From NCBI GenBank assembly GCA_001897375.1, contig MKSU01000004.1, positions 213,603 through 277,602 of the forward strand: a DNA stretch of 64,000 nucleotides, written 5' to 3'. This document shows positions 34,393 to 45,041 of this stretch, piece after piece. This stretch comes from Sphingomonas sp. 67-36. GTDB lineage: Bacteria; Pseudomonadota; Alphaproteobacteria; Sphingomonadales; Sphingomonadaceae. Position numbers and translations under genes: made by a program. Below the pieces are notes generated by a model. The model worked only from the letters and a program-made list of their open reading frames with translations. It did no database searches and was not told the origin of the DNA. Each line of letters opens with the position of its first letter. Within the stretch, counting starts at the first letter, position 1.

Positions 34393-35989
34393 ATGACCGA
34401 ACGCGAATCGATGCCTTACGACGTGGTGATCGTCGGCGCGGGGCCAGCGGGCCTCAGCGCGGCGATCCGTCTGAAGCAGCTCGCCGCCGAGAAGCAGGCG
34501 GAGATTTCGGTCTGCGTGCTCGAAAAGGGTTCGGAGGTCGGCGCGCATATCCTTTCGGGCGCGGTGATCGACCCTCGCAGCCTCGACGAACTGCTGCCCG
34601 ACTGGCGCGACGAGGGCTGCCCGCTGGCCGAGGTGCCGGTGCGCGAGAACCTGCACTGGGTGCTGACGCGCCGGCACAAGTTCAACATGCCGCATTTCGT
34701 CACGCCGCCCTTCATGCACAACAAGGGCACCTACACCGGCTCGCTCGGCAACCTCTGCCGCTGGCTGGCGGAGAAGGCGGGCGAGCTCGGCGTGGAGATC
34801 TTCCCCGGCTTCGCGGCGGCAGAGATCCTCTACGACGAGCAGGGTCGGGTGAAGGGCGTCGCGACCGGCGACATGGGCGTCGCACGCGACGGCGAGCACA
34901 AGCCGGACTATCAGCCGGGGCTGGAGCTGCACGCCAAATACACCTTCTTCTCAGAAGGTTGTCGTGGACACCTCACGAAGCAGCTCATCCGCCAGTTCGG
35001 CTTGGACGCGGATAGCGATCCGCAGGTCTATGGCATCGGCATCAAGGAATTGTGGGACATCGATCCCGAACTGCACGTTCCCGGCACGGTGATCCATACG
35101 CAGGGCTGGCCGCTCAGCGAGACCGATGGGTCGAACGGCGGCGGCTGGATCTATCACCAGGCGAACGGCCAGCTCAGCATCGGCTTCGTCACCTGGCTCA
35201 ACTACACCAACCCGCATCTCTCGCCGTTCCAGGAATGGCGCGCGCGCGATCAGCGACGGCGGGCTTCAGTCGATCCCGAAGCTGGTGTTCCCCGGCGGCG
35301 CGCTGATCGGCGACACGGCGGGCTTCCTCAACGTGCCGCGCATCAAGGGCACGCATACCGCGATGAAGTCCGGCATGATGGCGGCGGAGGCCGCGGTCGA
35401 TGCGATCCTGTCGCAGCGCGAACTGGACGAGCTGACCGCCTATCCGGCGGCGTTCGAGCAGAGTTGGGTGAAGAAGGAACTGTCGGTCGTCCGCAACGTC
35501 GTGCCGCTGGTCAAGAAGTTCGGGGATTTCATGGGCTCCGGCCTCGCCGGCATCACCATGTGGCTGGAGCATCTCGGCATCAAGGTGCCCTTCACGATGC
35601 ATCACCATCCCGACAACGAGACCCTGTGGCGCAAGGATCTCGTCGCGAAGATCGACTATCCCAAGCCCGACGGCGTGCTGACCTTCGACCGGCTTTCCTC
35701 GGTGTTCCTGTCGAACACCAACCATGAGGAGGACCAGCCCGTTCACCTGACGCTCAAGGACCCGTCGATTCCGGTCGATTACGATCTGCCGATGTTCGAC
35801 GAGCCGGCGCAGCGTTATTGCCCGGCGGGCGTTTACGAGATCGTGGGTCAGGAGGAAGGCAATCCGCGCTTCGTCATCAACGCGCAGAATTGCGTCCACT
35901 GCAAGACCTGCGACATCAAGGATCCGACCCAGAACATCACCTGGGTCGTCCCGGAAGGTGGCGGTGGACCTAATTATCCCAATATGTAA
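34393..35989 (+). pseudogene. Electron-transfer flavoprotein-ubiquinone oxidoreductase, frame broken by deletion
   Basis: ETF-QO, the membrane-bound FAD/4Fe-4S enzyme that passes electrons from acyl-CoA and amine dehydrogenases via ETF to ubiquinone. From ATG 34393 (after GGGAGAGAAGA): FAD fold VVIVGAGPAGLSAAIRL, GAHILSGAVIDPR, GWPLSETDGSNGGGWIYH. After LSPFQEW (about 35241) the frame changes and resumes as GARAISDGGLQSIPKLVFPGG to the 4Fe-4S end (CPAGVY, CVHCKTCDIKDPTQNITW). By the family pattern about 21 residues (QRWK...GGKRISY) are absent, equal to about 65 bp, with ATGGC at the join as possible microhomology. Everything else is intact, so it is either a recent lesion or an assembly error. 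Confidence 0.85.
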
Positions 35990-37583
35990 GCGCGCGTTGC
36001 TCGCAGGCGTTGCGAGCATCCTCGCGATCACGCCGGCCGCCGCAGCGAACCAGCCGGTCGCCTCCGGGCTGCTCGCCTATATGGCGGCGCGCGCGGACGA
36101 TGCGGACGGCGACGGGGCGGAATCGGTCCGCCGCTATGCCGCAGCGCTCGCCGATGCGCCGGGCAATGTCGATGTCGCGCTCCGGGCGTATCGCGAGGCG
36201 CTGATCGTGGGGGACGACGCGCTGGTCGATCGCGCCGCCGCCGCGCTCGCCGCGACCGGCGTCGCGCCGGCCGATACCGCCCTGGTCGCGATCGCCGCCG
36301 CCGCGCGCAAGCACGATCTCGCCGCCGCCGATGCCGCCATCGCGCGGCTCGCCGGAGACAAGCTGGCGGTGCTCGGCGCGCCGCTCAAGGCGTGGGCGGT
36401 GCAGGAGCGCGGCGGCGATCCCTTCGCGATCCTCGCGCAGCGCCCGCGTGATTCGGTCGCGCGGCGGCTCGCCGACGAGAATCGCGCGCTGATCCAGATC
36501 GCGCGCGGCCAGTATGACGAGGGGATGGCGGGGCTGCGCGCATTGCTCGGCAACGATCAGGCCTCGGTCGATCTGCGCATCGCCGCCGCGCAACTGTTGA
36601 TCGGCGCGGGGCAGGACGTGCGCGCGCGCGAACTGCTCGGCGGCGACCTCACCGCGATCGTCGCGCTGCGCGAGCAGCCGCGCGGGGTGAAGCCATCGCT
36701 GGCGTTCGGCGCGGCGCGGCTGTTCGTGCGGCTGGCCGACGATCTCGCCGCCGGCGATCCCGGCCCGCTCTCGATCACGCTGACCCGCGCCGCGCTGCGC
36801 GCCGAGCCGGACAACGATCGCGCGCGGCTGCTGCTCGCCAGCACGCTCGCGCGGATCGACCGTACCGATCGCGCGCTCGCGGTGCTCGACGGAATCGACC
36901 GGAAAGGGCCTTGGGCGAGGGCGGCGGATAGCGCGCGGATCGCCGTGCTCGCCGGGGCCGAGCGCTATGACGAGGCGATCCGCATCGCCACGCCGCTGGC
37001 TCAGCCGGAGGACGCGCCCGATGTCGCGCTGGCGACGCTGGCCGATCTGCTGCTCGCCGCCAACCGCGTGAGCGAGGCGGCGCCGGTCTATCGCCGCCTG
37101 CTCGATCGCCCGTCCGCCGCCGGGCGGTGGGAGCCGTGGCTGCAATATGCCGCTGCGCTCGACCAGTCGGGCGACTGGCCCGGCGCACGCGCGGCGCTGC
37201 TCCACGCGCAGACGCTCGCCCCGAACGAGCCGGCGGTGCTCAACTATCTCGGCTATGGCGACATCACCCACGGCGGCGACGTGCCCAAGGCGCTGGCGAT
37301 GCTGCAGCGAGCCTCCGCGCTGCGCCCGGACGATTCGGCGATCACCGACTCGCTCGGCTGGGCCTATTTCCGCACCGGCGACCTCGCCCACGCGCTGCCC
37401 TTGCTCGAGCGCGCCGCGCAGGCCTCGCCCGAGAATGCCGAGATCGGCGAGCATCTCGGCGACGCCTACTGGCGCGCCGGCCGGCGTTTCGAGGCGCGCT
37501 ATGCGTGGCGGGCGGCGCAGGTGGTGGCGGACGACGCCAAGGACCGGGATCGCCTCGCGACCAAGATCGCCGACGGCCTGTGA
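35958..37583 (+). CDS. Periplasmic tetratricopeptide-repeat protein
   Basis: 541 residues from GTG 35958 (GTG 35964 also possible), overlapping the ETF-QO end by 32 bp. Signal peptide CKRALLAGVASILAITPAAAA, then an Ala-rich helical solenoid; clear TPR units are toward the C-terminus (AALLHAQTLAPNEPAVLNYLGY, ALAMLQRASALRPDDSAITDSLGWAYFRTGDLAHALPLLERAAQ interrupted into repeats). It probably scaffolds other proteins in the periplasm; no enzymatic motif seen. Neighbouring order ETF-QO, TPR, ispE is a familiar sphingomonad arrangement. Confidence 0.88.
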   Translation: MAVDLIIPICKRALLAGVASILAITPAAAANQPVASGLLAYMAARADDADGDGAESVRRYAAALADAPGNVDVALRAYREALIVGDDALVDRAAAALAATGVAPADTALVAIAAAARKHDLAAADAAIARLAGDKLAVLGAPLKAWAVQERGGDPFAILAQRPRDSVARRLADENRALIQIARGQYDEGMAGLRALLGNDQASVDLRIAAAQLLIGAGQDVRARELLGGDLTAIVALREQPRGVKPSLAFGAARLFVRLADDLAAGDPGPLSITLTRAALRAEPDNDRARLLLASTLARIDRTDRALAVLDGIDRKGPWARAADSARIAVLAGAERYDEAIRIATPLAQPEDAPDVALATLADLLLAANRVSEAAPVYRRLLDRPSAAGRWEPWLQYAAALDQSGDWPGARAALLHAQTLAPNEPAVLNYLGYGDITHGGDVPKALAMLQRASALRPDDSAITDSLGWAYFRTGDLAHALPLLERAAQASPENAEIGEHLGDAYWRAGRRFEARYAWRAAQVVADDAKDRDRLATKIADGL

Positions 37584-37588
37584 TCGGC

Positions 37589-38410
37589 ATGAACGGCGGC
37601 GACACGATCGTCGAGGCCGCGCCGGCCAAGCTCAACCTTGCGCTGCATGTCCGGCGGCGGCGGCCGGACGGTTATCATGATCTGGAGACGCTGTTCGCTT
37701 TCTGCCGCGACGGTGACGTGATCTCGCTTGCGCCCGCGCCGGCGGATTCCTTCGCGATCACCGGGCCGTTCGGCGCGGCGCTTGCGGGGGAGGGGGATAA
37801 TCTCGTCACCCGCGCACGCGATGCTTTCCGCGCGGCGTTCGGCGTGTCCGATCCGTGCGCGATCGTGCTGGAGAAGAACCTGCCGGTCGCCTCGGGCATC
37901 GGCGGCGGTTCGGCCGATGCGGCGGCGACGTTGCGGGCGCTGGCGCGGCTGCATGGCGTCACGCCCGACGATCGGCGGCTGTTCGACATTGCCGCCGGGC
38001 TGGGGGCGGACGTGCCCGCCTGCCTGCTGGGGCGAAGTGCGATCGGTTACGGCAGGGGCGATGATCTCCGTCCTGTCGAGGGATATGCCGGAACGCCCGT
38101 GGTGTTGGTCAATCCCGGCGTCGCGGTCTCTACCGCGCGCGTCTTCGCCGGTTGGGACGGGGTGGATCGCGGGCCGATCGGCGGTGATCCTGCGGTCGGC
38201 CGCAACGACCTTACCGCCGCCGCCATCACCGCCGCGCCGGTGATCGCGGAGGTGCTGGCCGCGTTGGAAGCGCTGGCGGGTGCCCGGTTGGCGCGCATGT
38301 CCGGCTCCGGCGCGACCTGTTTTGCGCTGGTCGACGACGCGAAAGCCGCCGCCGCGACGATCGGCGCGCGCTATCCGGGCTGGTGGATGCTGGCGACCGA
38401 ATTGCGCTGA
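37589..38410 (+). CDS. ispE: 4-diphosphocytidyl-2-C-methyl-D-erythritol kinase
   Basis: 273-residue GHMP kinase of the MEP isoprenoid pathway, phosphorylating CDP-ME with ATP. Motifs: [23 protein letters not shown] at the N-terminus, glycine-rich ATP loop [18 protein letters not shown], and the C-terminal [11 protein letters not shown]. Start is ATG 37589; GTG 37580, overlapping the TPR stop as GTGA, is an alternative that adds three residues. Downstream is recA with its own promoter. Confidence 0.97.
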   Translation: MNGGDTIVEAAPAKLNLALHVRRRRPDGYHDLETLFAFCRDGDVISLAPAPADSFAITGPFGAALAGEGDNLVTRARDAFRAAFGVSDPCAIVLEKNLPVASGIGGGSADAAATLRALARLHGVTPDDRRLFDIAAGLGADVPACLLGRSAIGYGRGDDLRPVEGYAGTPVVLVNPGVAVSTARVFAGWDGVDRGPIGGDPAVGRNDLTAAAITAAPVIAEVLAALEALAGARLARMSGSGATCFALVDDAKAAAATIGARYPGWWMLATELR

Positions 38411-38421
38411 AGGAAATTTTC

Positions 38422-38436
38422 GTTCCCCTCTTGTTC
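38422..38436 (+). promoter_or_regulatory. LexA (SOS) box upstream of recA
   Basis: GTTC-CCCTCTT-GTTC, an exact match to the alphaproteobacterial LexA operator GTTC-N7-GTTC, 78 bp upstream of the recA ATG. Indicates SOS induction of recA. Confidence 0.9.
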
Positions 38437-38513
38437 GATTGGAACAAACAGGATACATGCGATCCGACGCGTTGAACGGTTCGCGCGCATGGTCTAGCGA
38501 CGAGGGTTCCACA

Positions 38514-39587
38514 ATGGCCGCCAATCTCAAGGTGATCGACAACGGCATGGCAATCGCGAACGCAGACCGTCAGAAGGCGCTGGACGCCGCATTGGCGCAG
38601 ATCGACCGGGCCTTCGGCAAAGGCTCGGCGATGAAGCTTGGGCAGCGCGAGACGATGAAGGTGGAAACCGTTTCCACCGGCAGTCTCGGGCTGGATATCG
38701 CGCTCGGCGTCGGCGGCCTGCCGCGCGGGCGCATCGTCGAGATCTACGGGCCGGAAAGCTCGGGCAAGACCACGCTCGCGCTCCACGCCATCGCCGAGGC
38801 GCAGAAGATGGGCGGCACGGCCGCCTTCGTCGATGCCGAACACGCGCTCGATCCGGTCTATGCGAAGAAGCTCGGCGTCGACATCAACGAACTGATCATC
38901 TCGCAGCCGGATACCGGTGAGCAGGCGCTGGAGATCGTCGACACGCTCGTCCGCTCGAACGCGATCGACGTGCTGGTGGTCGATTCGGTCGCCGCGCTGG
39001 TTCCCCGCGCCGAGATCGAGGGCGAGATGGGCGACAGTCATGTCGGCCTCCAGGCGCGGTTGATGAGCCAGGCGCTGCGCAAGCTGACCGGCACGATCAG
39101 CCGCTCGCGCTGCCTCGTCATCTTCATCAACCAGATCCGCATGAAGATCGGCGTGATGTACGGCTCGCCCGAAACGACGACCGGCGGCAACGCGTTGAAA
39201 TTCTACGCCTCGGTGCGTCTCGACATCCGCCGCACCGGTTCGATCAAGGATCGCGACGAGGCGGTCGGCAACACGGTGCGCGTCAAGGTCGTCAAGAACA
39301 AGGTCGCGCCGCCGTTCAAGCAGGTCGAGTTCGACATCATGTTCGGCGAGGGCGTGTCGAAGATGGGCGAGATTCTCGATCTCGGCGTCAAGGCAGGGCT
39401 GGTCGAGAAATCGGGGTCGTGGTTCAGCTACGACAGCGTGCGCATCGGGCAGGGTCGCGAGAACGCCAAGCAGTTCCTGCGCGAGAATCCCGAAATGTCC
39501 GAACGGCTGGAGCGCGCGATCCGCGCCCGTACCGAGGGGTTGGGCGAGGAACTGATGGTCGGCCAGTCCGACGAGGACGATCTCTGA
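38514..39587 (+). CDS. recA: Recombinase RecA
   Basis: 357-residue strand-exchange ATPase. Walker [14 protein letters not shown] near residue 80, [18 protein letters not shown], Walker [41 protein letters not shown] broken into the usual L1 region, and L2 [32 protein letters not shown]. The acidic C-terminus ends QSDEDDL, as in other RecA proteins. It drives homologous recombination and LexA cleavage. Controlled by the LexA box at 38422; terminated by the hairpin at 39645. Confidence 0.99.
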   Translation: MAANLKVIDNGMAIANADRQKALDAALAQIDRAFGKGSAMKLGQRETMKVETVSTGSLGLDIALGVGGLPRGRIVEIYGPESSGKTTLALHAIAEAQKMGGTAAFVDAEHALDPVYAKKLGVDINELIISQPDTGEQALEIVDTLVRSNAIDVLVVDSVAALVPRAEIEGEMGDSHVGLQARLMSQALRKLTGTISRSRCLVIFINQIRMKIGVMYGSPETTTGGNALKFYASVRLDIRRTGSIKDRDEAVGNTVRVKVVKNKVAPPFKQVEFDIMFGEGVSKMGEILDLGVKAGLVEKSGSWFSYDSVRIGQGRENAKQFLRENPEMSERLERAIRARTEGLGEELMVGQSDEDDL

Positions 39588-39644
39588 TCGGTCGCTTGCC
39601 GAATATCACACCACGCGGCGGAATAGGCGTCGCGACAATAAGGG

Positions 39645-39680
39645 AAGGCCCGCTCCGTGAGAGGAGCGGGCCTTTCGTGT
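39645..39680 (+). terminator. Rho-independent terminator after recA
   Basis: 12-bp perfect stem AAGGCCCGCTCC / GGAGCGGGCCTT with a 6-base loop (39657-39662), followed by TTTCGTGTTCTT. It lies 57 bp after the recA stop and before the methyltransferase gene. Confidence 0.85.
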
Positions 39681-39735
39681 TCTTGCGGTTCCTATATCGT
39701 GGCGCGGCGGATGAAATGACGGAAGAGGGCAGGAA

Positions 39736-40605
39736 ATGACCGAGGCAATCGAGTGGCAGGGCCGTGTCGGCAATGTCTGGGCCGAAGAATGGCGGCTGAC
39801 CGACATGAGCTTCGCCGCGCTCGCGAAATCGCTCGATGCGGCGATCGCAGCGGCGGCGCCGGAGCGCGGGCAGGCGCTCGATATCGGCTGCGGCGCCGGC
39901 GTTACGACCTTCGCGCTCGCCGGGGCGCGGCCGTATCTCGACATTCTCGGCGTCGACCTGTCCGAGCGGCTGGTGGCGGTCGCTACCGAACGCGGTGAGG
40001 GGAAGGAACATGTCGCCTTCCGCGCCGTCGACGTGGCGCGGCTTGCCGACGAGCCGGGCCAGACGGGGCGTTTCGATTTCGCCTTTTCGCGGCATGGCGT
40101 GATGTTCTTCGCCGATCCCGTCGCCGGGTTCCGGAATATCCGCCGCCTGCTGCGTCCGGGGGCGGCGCTGGTCTTTTCCTGCTTCGCCGATCCGGCCCGC
40201 AATCCGTGGGTCACGCGCATCACCAGCATCGCGACCGGCGAGGAGTCAGCCAATGCGTCGCCAGCGCAGGCGGACGCGGCTTACGTCCCCGGCCCGTTCG
40301 CCTTCGCCGACCCTGCGCTGGTCCGCGACGTGCTGAGCCAGGCCGGTTTCATTCCCGGAGCGCCGCAACTCATCGATTACGCCTATCGCGCCGGCGAGGG
40401 GCCGGATGCCGCGGCGCAGGCGTTGCACTTCTTCCAGCGCATCGGCCCGGCCGCGCGAATGCTCGCGACGATCGAACCGGATGCGCGGCCGGCGATCTTG
40501 CAGCGGCTCGCCGCTCTTCTCGCCGAGCATGCGCGCGACGGTGTGGTGGAATTTCCAGCCTCCGCGTGGATCTGGACGGCGCGGGCGGATGAGGGGCGCA
40601 GTTGA
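39736..40605 (+). CDS. Class I SAM-dependent methyltransferase
   Basis: 289-residue Rossmann methyltransferase of the UbiE/Methyltransf_11 type. AdoMet motif I ALDIGCGAGVTTFALA at about residues 47-62, acidic residue in ILGVDLSERLVAVA, post-I FRAVDVARL, and FDFAFSRHGVMFFADPVAGFRNIRRLLRPGGA-like motifs II/III. Substrate unknown. GAGGGCAGGAA precedes the ATG region. It stands alone between the recA terminator and a convergent GNAT gene. Confidence 0.93.
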   Translation: MTEAIEWQGRVGNVWAEEWRLTDMSFAALAKSLDAAIAAAAPERGQALDIGCGAGVTTFALAGARPYLDILGVDLSERLVAVATERGEGKEHVAFRAVDVARLADEPGQTGRFDFAFSRHGVMFFADPVAGFRNIRRLLRPGAALVFSCFADPARNPWVTRITSIATGEESANASPAQADAAYVPGPFAFADPALVRDVLSQAGFIPGAPQLIDYAYRAGEGPDAAAQALHFFQRIGPAARMLATIEPDARPAILQRLAALLAEHARDGVVEFPASAWIWTARADEGRS

Positions 40606-40702
40606 CGCTATCCGTCATTGATCGGAAGCGACCGGAAGCCCGGCATTTCCGTTCGATCGGATCGGTCGACTTCCCGTGAAGCTACCGCAGACACGCGAAA
40701 TC

Positions 40703-41344
40703 TCACCCGCGCGTCTCGTACAAGGCGATCGCGCCGCGATTGCTGGCGTAGGCGTGCAGGAAGGGCGTCTCGCCGTGATCGAGAATTCGTGCCGCGACCA
40801 GCCGCATGAGCGCTCCGGCATAGCCGCGGCCGCGATGGTCGGGGTGGGTGCAGACGCCGCTCACTTCCGTGAAGCCCAAGGGCTTCATCCGCTCGCCGGC
40901 CATGGCGACGAGTTGCCCTTCGATCCGAACGCCGAGGAAGTCGCCGAGCTGGTGGGTGCGGTCGAAGAACGGGCCGGGCCGGGTAAGTGTCGCGAGCGCC
41001 AGCATCTCCGGCGCGTCGGCGTCGCCCAGGGGGATGATCTCGAAGTCCGGCGCCGGCCCGGCGGTCAGCCGCGTTGCTACCATCTGGACGCCGAGGTCCT
41101 GCGACGCGACCGTCACGCCGGGCGCATCGGTTGGCGGTGAAACCTCCAGGAGCGCAACGTCGCCATGCTCGGCGACCAGCGCGCCGAGCCCGGCAAGGCT
41201 CGCGGCGGAGCGGTCGCCGACCGCCGCGAACACCCCGTAGGCCGGATCGTATCGGCGCGCGCCGCCATGCGCGAGGGCGAACCCGGACTGACGTTCGTTG
41301 AGGGCGGACCAGGCAGGGCAATCGAGCGGGTGCGGGGATGTCAT
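40703..41344 (-). CDS. GNAT family acetyltransferase, C-terminus possibly frameshifted
   Basis: 213 residues. The C-terminal half is a GNAT domain: VSGVCTHPDHRGRGYAGALMRLVAARI (acetyl-CoA loop at RGRGYAG) and the closing FLHAYASNRGAIALYETRG. Homologues normally continue after ALYExLGF with a last strand of about 20 residues; here the stop follows directly after ETRG, and a neighbouring frame carries RFRVSAVASREV to 40608. A short indel close to 40703 is therefore likely, though the domain may still fold. Substrate unknown. Confidence 0.8.
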   Translation of the reverse strand: MTSPHPLDCPAWSALNERQSGFALAHGGARRYDPAYGVFAAVGDRSAASLAGLGALVAEHGDVALLEVSPPTDAPGVTVASQDLGVQMVATRLTAGPAPDFEIIPLGDADAPEMLALATLTRPGPFFDRTHQLGDFLGVRIEGQLVAMAGERMKPLGFTEVSGVCTHPDHRGRGYAGALMRLVAARILDHGETPFLHAYASNRGAIALYETRG

Positions 41345-41428
41345 CGCCTGCTCATAGCCTCGTTCTCGCTGTAGGGTCGAGATGATGCCGGGGCCGACAA
41401 TTCATCGCGCGATGCGTGCAGGAGCGAT

Positions 41429-42667
41429 TCAATTCTGGTTGGCGAGCGGGGCCGGATCGAGGGCCGGCGGCTTGCGTCTGACCCCGCTCAATTCGGGCGG
41501 CCCCCCGGCGGGCACCGCCGCCTCGGCCGGTGCGGCTACCACCGGAAGGCGCAGCATCTGGCGCTTCATGCACGGCGCGCGGCCCTTGAATTCGTCGCAA
41601 TTCCACAAGAGGCGGTCGAGACCGGCGCTCTTGTCGCGAATGTAGCTGAACGACATCGCGCCCATCTCGTCCGGGGTCAGCGGCAGGACGTAGCCCATCT
41701 TCGCCGCGTCGGTCCAAAGCATCACCCGGCACTTCGCCCGATCGCCGCAGGTGGCGTGGGCGATGAGGGGGAATTGCGCAGCCTGCTCCGGCGCGAAGCG
41801 GGCGAGGAAGGTGTCGGGATCGTCGGCCAGCGGCGGCGGGATGCGGCCGGCATAATGCGCGGCACCTGCTTCCACCGTGGTGTCCTCGCCAGCGGCCGAA
41901 CCGGCACGGTGCGCGTCGGAAAGCGCCGCGAGCTTCGCGATCGCCGGTTCCGCGCCGCTCCAGCCGCGATTGAAGGCGGGGGGCGTGCCCCACCAGCCGG
42001 TCCAGCGGAAGAACAGATGGGTGTGCACCTCGGCGATCTTGTCGAGGCTCGCGCTCCAATAAGGCACCACCCAATCGGTGTGGTAATGCGTGGCGTAACC
42101 GACCGGGCGATAGACCGCGCCGTGCAGCGCAGCCGTCGCCACCTGCCGCGCGCGGCGCCATGCCGCCTCGGACGGCGTGCGCGCCATCGCGCCGTCGCAG
42201 GTGAAGGTGAACTGACAGCCGGACGCGCGTTCGGCGCCCTGGAAGACGACGCCGCAGATCGTCTTGGGAAAGGCCGGATGGCGCAGCCGGTTGAGCACCA
42301 CCTGCACCACCGCCCGCTCCCCGACACTATCGTCGCCCGCCTCATAATAGCCGGCCGCCGCGAGGCAGTCGGTCGCGCGGGCGAGATCGGCCGCGCCGCC
42401 GACGAAGCCGAAGGGCCGCGCGGCCGGCTTCGGCCCCTTCACGAAGGGGATCGAATCGTTCCAGGCGCGGGCATCATCGGGCGAAAGATCCTGCAGTTCG
42501 ACCGGCTCGACCGGCGGCAGCTCGGTCGAGGCGGCGATGCGCCGCGGCGCTTTCACCCTCGCGTGTGGGGCGGTGGGCGCGACGCGCACCACCGCCAGCG
42601 GCAGGGCGAGCGCACCCGCCGCGATCAGCGCGAGGATCGCGTGAAGCAGCGGAGCGCGGCTGGCCAT
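41429..42667 (-). CDS. Cell wall hydrolase, SleB-type (Hydrolase_2)
   Basis: 412-residue membrane-anchored or secreted protein. N-terminal hydrophobic segment (HAILALIAAGALALPLAVV), a Pro-rich linker, then a SleB-like domain: CLAAAGYYEAGDDSVGERAVVQVVLNRLRHPAFPKTICGVVFQG, ASGCQFTFTCDG, with the catalytic Glu in YYEAG. Such domains cleave peptidoglycan; outside spore formers they are thought to act in wall remodelling. The C-terminal ~200 residues have no recognised domain. Follows cysK by 12 bp in the opposite transcription sense of order (cysK lies to its right and is read first only if co-transcribed). Confidence 0.88.
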   Translation of the reverse strand: MASRAPLLHAILALIAAGALALPLAVVRVAPTAPHARVKAPRRIAASTELPPVEPVELQDLSPDDARAWNDSIPFVKGPKPAARPFGFVGGAADLARATDCLAAAGYYEAGDDSVGERAVVQVVLNRLRHPAFPKTICGVVFQGAERASGCQFTFTCDGAMARTPSEAAWRRARQVATAALHGAVYRPVGYATHYHTDWVVPYWSASLDKIAEVHTHLFFRWTGWWGTPPAFNRGWSGAEPAIAKLAALSDAHRAGSAAGEDTTVEAGAAHYAGRIPPPLADDPDTFLARFAPEQAAQFPLIAHATCGDRAKCRVMLWTDAAKMGYVLPLTPDEMGAMSFSYIRDKSAGLDRLLWNCDEFKGRAPCMKRQMLRLPVVAAPAEAAVPAGGPPELSGVRRKPPALDPAPLANQN

Positions 42668-42679
42668 GCGCGGCGAGCG

Positions 42680-43600
42680 TCAGGCTTCCGGCAGGAAATC
42701 CGGCACCGACAGGTAACGCTCGCCGGTGTCGTAATTGAAACCGAGCACGCGCGATCCCGCGGGCAGTTCGGGCAGCTTCTGCGCGATCGCGGCGAGCGTC
42801 GCGCCGGACGAGATGCCGACCAGCAGCCCTTCCTCGCGCGCGGCGCGGCGCGCCATGTCCTTCGCCGCCTCCGCCTCCACCGCGATCACGCCGTCTAGCG
42901 CCTGCGTGTGGAGGTTGGCGGGGATGAAGCCCGCGCCCAGCCCCTGGATCGGGTGCGGCCCCGGCTGCCCGCCGCCGATCACCGGCGAGGCGGTCGGCTC
43001 GACCGCGAAAACCTTCAGGTTAGACCAGCTCTTCTTCAGCGTCTCCGCGACGCCGGTGATGTGGCCGCCGGTGCCGACGCCGGTGATGATGGCGCCGATC
43101 GGCGCGTCGGCGAAGTCGTTCAGGATCTCCTGCGCGGTGGTGCGGGCGTGGACCTCGACGTTGGCGGGATTGTCGAACTGCTGCGGCATCCATGCGCCGG
43201 GCGTCTCGCGCACCAGCTCCAGCGCGCGCTCGATCGCGCCCTTCATACCCTTCTCACGCGGCGTGAGGTCGAAGGTCGCGCCATAAGCGAGCATCAGGCG
43301 GCGGCGCTCGATGCTCATGCTGTCGGGCATGACGAGAATCAGCTTGTAGCCCTTCACCGCCGCGACCATCGCGAGGCCGATGCCGGTGTTGCCGCTGGTC
43401 GGCTCGATGATCGTGCCGCCGGGCTTGAGCAGCCCGTCGCGCTCCGCCGCCTCGATCATCGCGAGCGCGATGCGGTCCTTGATCGAGCCGCCGGGGTTCG
43501 ATCGCTCGGACTTGATCCACACCTCGGCGCCCGGAAACAGCCGCTGGACGCGGATGTGCGGGGTGTTGCCGATCGTCTCCAGGACCGTATTCGCCTTCAT
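42680..43600 (-). CDS. cysK: Cysteine synthase A (O-acetylserine sulfhydrylase)
   Basis: 306-residue PLP enzyme making L-cysteine from O-acetylserine and sulfide. PLP lysine in [16 protein letters not shown], substrate loop [12 protein letters not shown], phosphate cup [11 protein letters not shown] and C-terminal GISSGAT. The start at 43600 overlaps the stop of the MFS exporter upstream by 4 bases, so the two are co-translated. Length is standard. Confidence 0.96.
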   Translation of the reverse strand: MKANTVLETIGNTPHIRVQRLFPGAEVWIKSERSNPGGSIKDRIALAMIEAAERDGLLKPGGTIIEPTSGNTGIGLAMVAAVKGYKLILVMPDSMSIERRRLMLAYGATFDLTPREKGMKGAIERALELVRETPGAWMPQQFDNPANVEVHARTTAQEILNDFADAPIGAIITGVGTGGHITGVAETLKKSWSNLKVFAVEPTASPVIGGGQPGPHPIQGLGAGFIPANLHTQALDGVIAVEAEAAKDMARRAAREEGLLVGISSGATLAAIAQKLPELPAGSRVLGFNYDTGERYLSVPDFLPEA

Positions 43601-44913
43601 GGCTGCGCTACTCCGTGTTGCCGGGGCGTGGTGGTTTCGAACCCCGGAGCTTCAGGTGGATCAAACGTCTTGGCCAGCTTCAGTTCCGGATAGAGCCGGG
43701 ACCATAACAGAGTGATGACGATCGCGGCGACCCCGCCGAACATCACCGCGCCGACCGGGCCGAGCAGCGAGGCCATCAGCCCGCTCTCGGCCTCGCCCAG
43801 CTCGTTCGAGGCGGAGATGGTGAGCTGGCTCACCGCGTTGACGCGGCCGCGCATCGCGTCCGGCGTATGGAGCTGGATCAGCGACGAGCGGACATAGACC
43901 GAGACCATGTCCGCCCCGCCGGCGAGGATCAGCGCGGCGAGGCTGAGCAGGAAGTTGCGCGACACGCCGAAGGTCAGGATCGCCAGCGCGAACACGATCA
44001 CCGCCGCCAGCATCTTGCGCCCGACGTCGTGGCGCATCGGGCGGAAGGAGAACCACAGGGCGGTGGTCGCCGCGCCGATCCCCATGCCGGCGGCGAGCAC
44101 GCCCAGCCCGGTCGCGCCGACATGCAGGATGTCGCGCGCGTAGATCGGCAGCAGCGCGGTCGCCCCCGCGAGCAGCACGACGAACAGGTCCAGCGTGATC
44201 GTCGCCTGCACCAGCCGGTTGCGCTTCACATAGCCGAAGCCGTCGAGGATGCGCGCCATCGGGTGACGGTCGGTCTCGACCGGGGGCTGCGGCACCTTGC
44301 CGATCAGGAAGATGCCGGCCAGCGCGATCAGGTACAGCCCGGAGACGCAGGCATAGGCGATATCCGGGTGGATCGCGTAGAGCAGGCCGCCGAGGCTCGG
44401 CCCGGCGATCGTCCCCACCTGCCACGCGATCGAGGAGATGGCGATCGCGGTCGGCAGGCTTTCGCGCGGGACGAGATTGGGCGCGAGCGCGGAATAGGCC
44501 GGGCCGGCAAAAGCGCGCGCCACGCCGAGCAGCACCGCCGCGCCGAACAGCGCCGGCAGCGTCAGCGCGCCGGCCCATGTCAGCGTGCCGAGCATCGCCG
44601 ACACCAGCACCAGCAGCAGGGTGGTGAACCGCACGATCCAGCGCCGGTCGACCGTGTCGGCGGCCAGCCCGACGAGCGGGGTGAGCAGGAACAGCGGCAG
44701 GAACTGGGCAAGGCCCATCATGCCCAGCAGGAACGCGGCCTGCCTGATGTCCATCGTCTGCCGCGCGATGCCATAGACCTGCCAGCCGATGATGATCGCC
44801 TGCGCGCTTGTGCCGACGGTTCCGGCCAGCCGCGAGCACCAGAAGGCGCGGAAATCGGGAATGCGCAAGGGGTGGATCGAGCGGTCCATCGCCTGTCGAT
44901 TAGGGGGCGTCAT
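43597..44913 (-). CDS. MFS transporter, EntS-like exporter family
   Basis: 438-residue major facilitator. Starts [34 protein letters not shown], with FRxF(W) typical of the enterobactin-exporter (MFS_3) group, and 12 hydrophobic segments. Motif [19 protein letters not shown] lies between helices 2 and 3. An in-frame ATG at 44889 is an alternative. First gene of a two-gene unit with cysK; whether it exports a siderophore, drug or cysteine-derived compound is open. Confidence 0.9.
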   Translation of the reverse strand: MTPPNRQAMDRSIHPLRIPDFRAFWCSRLAGTVGTSAQAIIIGWQVYGIARQTMDIRQAAFLLGMMGLAQFLPLFLLTPLVGLAADTVDRRWIVRFTTLLLVLVSAMLGTLTWAGALTLPALFGAAVLLGVARAFAGPAYSALAPNLVPRESLPTAIAISSIAWQVGTIAGPSLGGLLYAIHPDIAYACVSGLYLIALAGIFLIGKVPQPPVETDRHPMARILDGFGYVKRNRLVQATITLDLFVVLLAGATALLPIYARDILHVGATGLGVLAAGMGIGAATTALWFSFRPMRHDVGRKMLAAVIVFALAILTFGVSRNFLLSLAALILAGGADMVSVYVRSSLIQLHTPDAMRGRVNAVSQLTISASNELGEAESGLMASLLGPVGAVMFGGVAAIVITLLWSRLYPELKLAKTFDPPEAPGFETTTPRQHGVAQP

Positions 44914-45041
44914 CCCGGATCGCAACGTCGCTTGTCGATGGGTGGGGAATAGCGCCGCTTGTCGCCACGGGCGGATTGCGCCTGCAGCGGATGGCGGACT
45001 ATAGGCGAAGGTCTCCCCAAGGTAACGAGGTCTTCCCAGAC

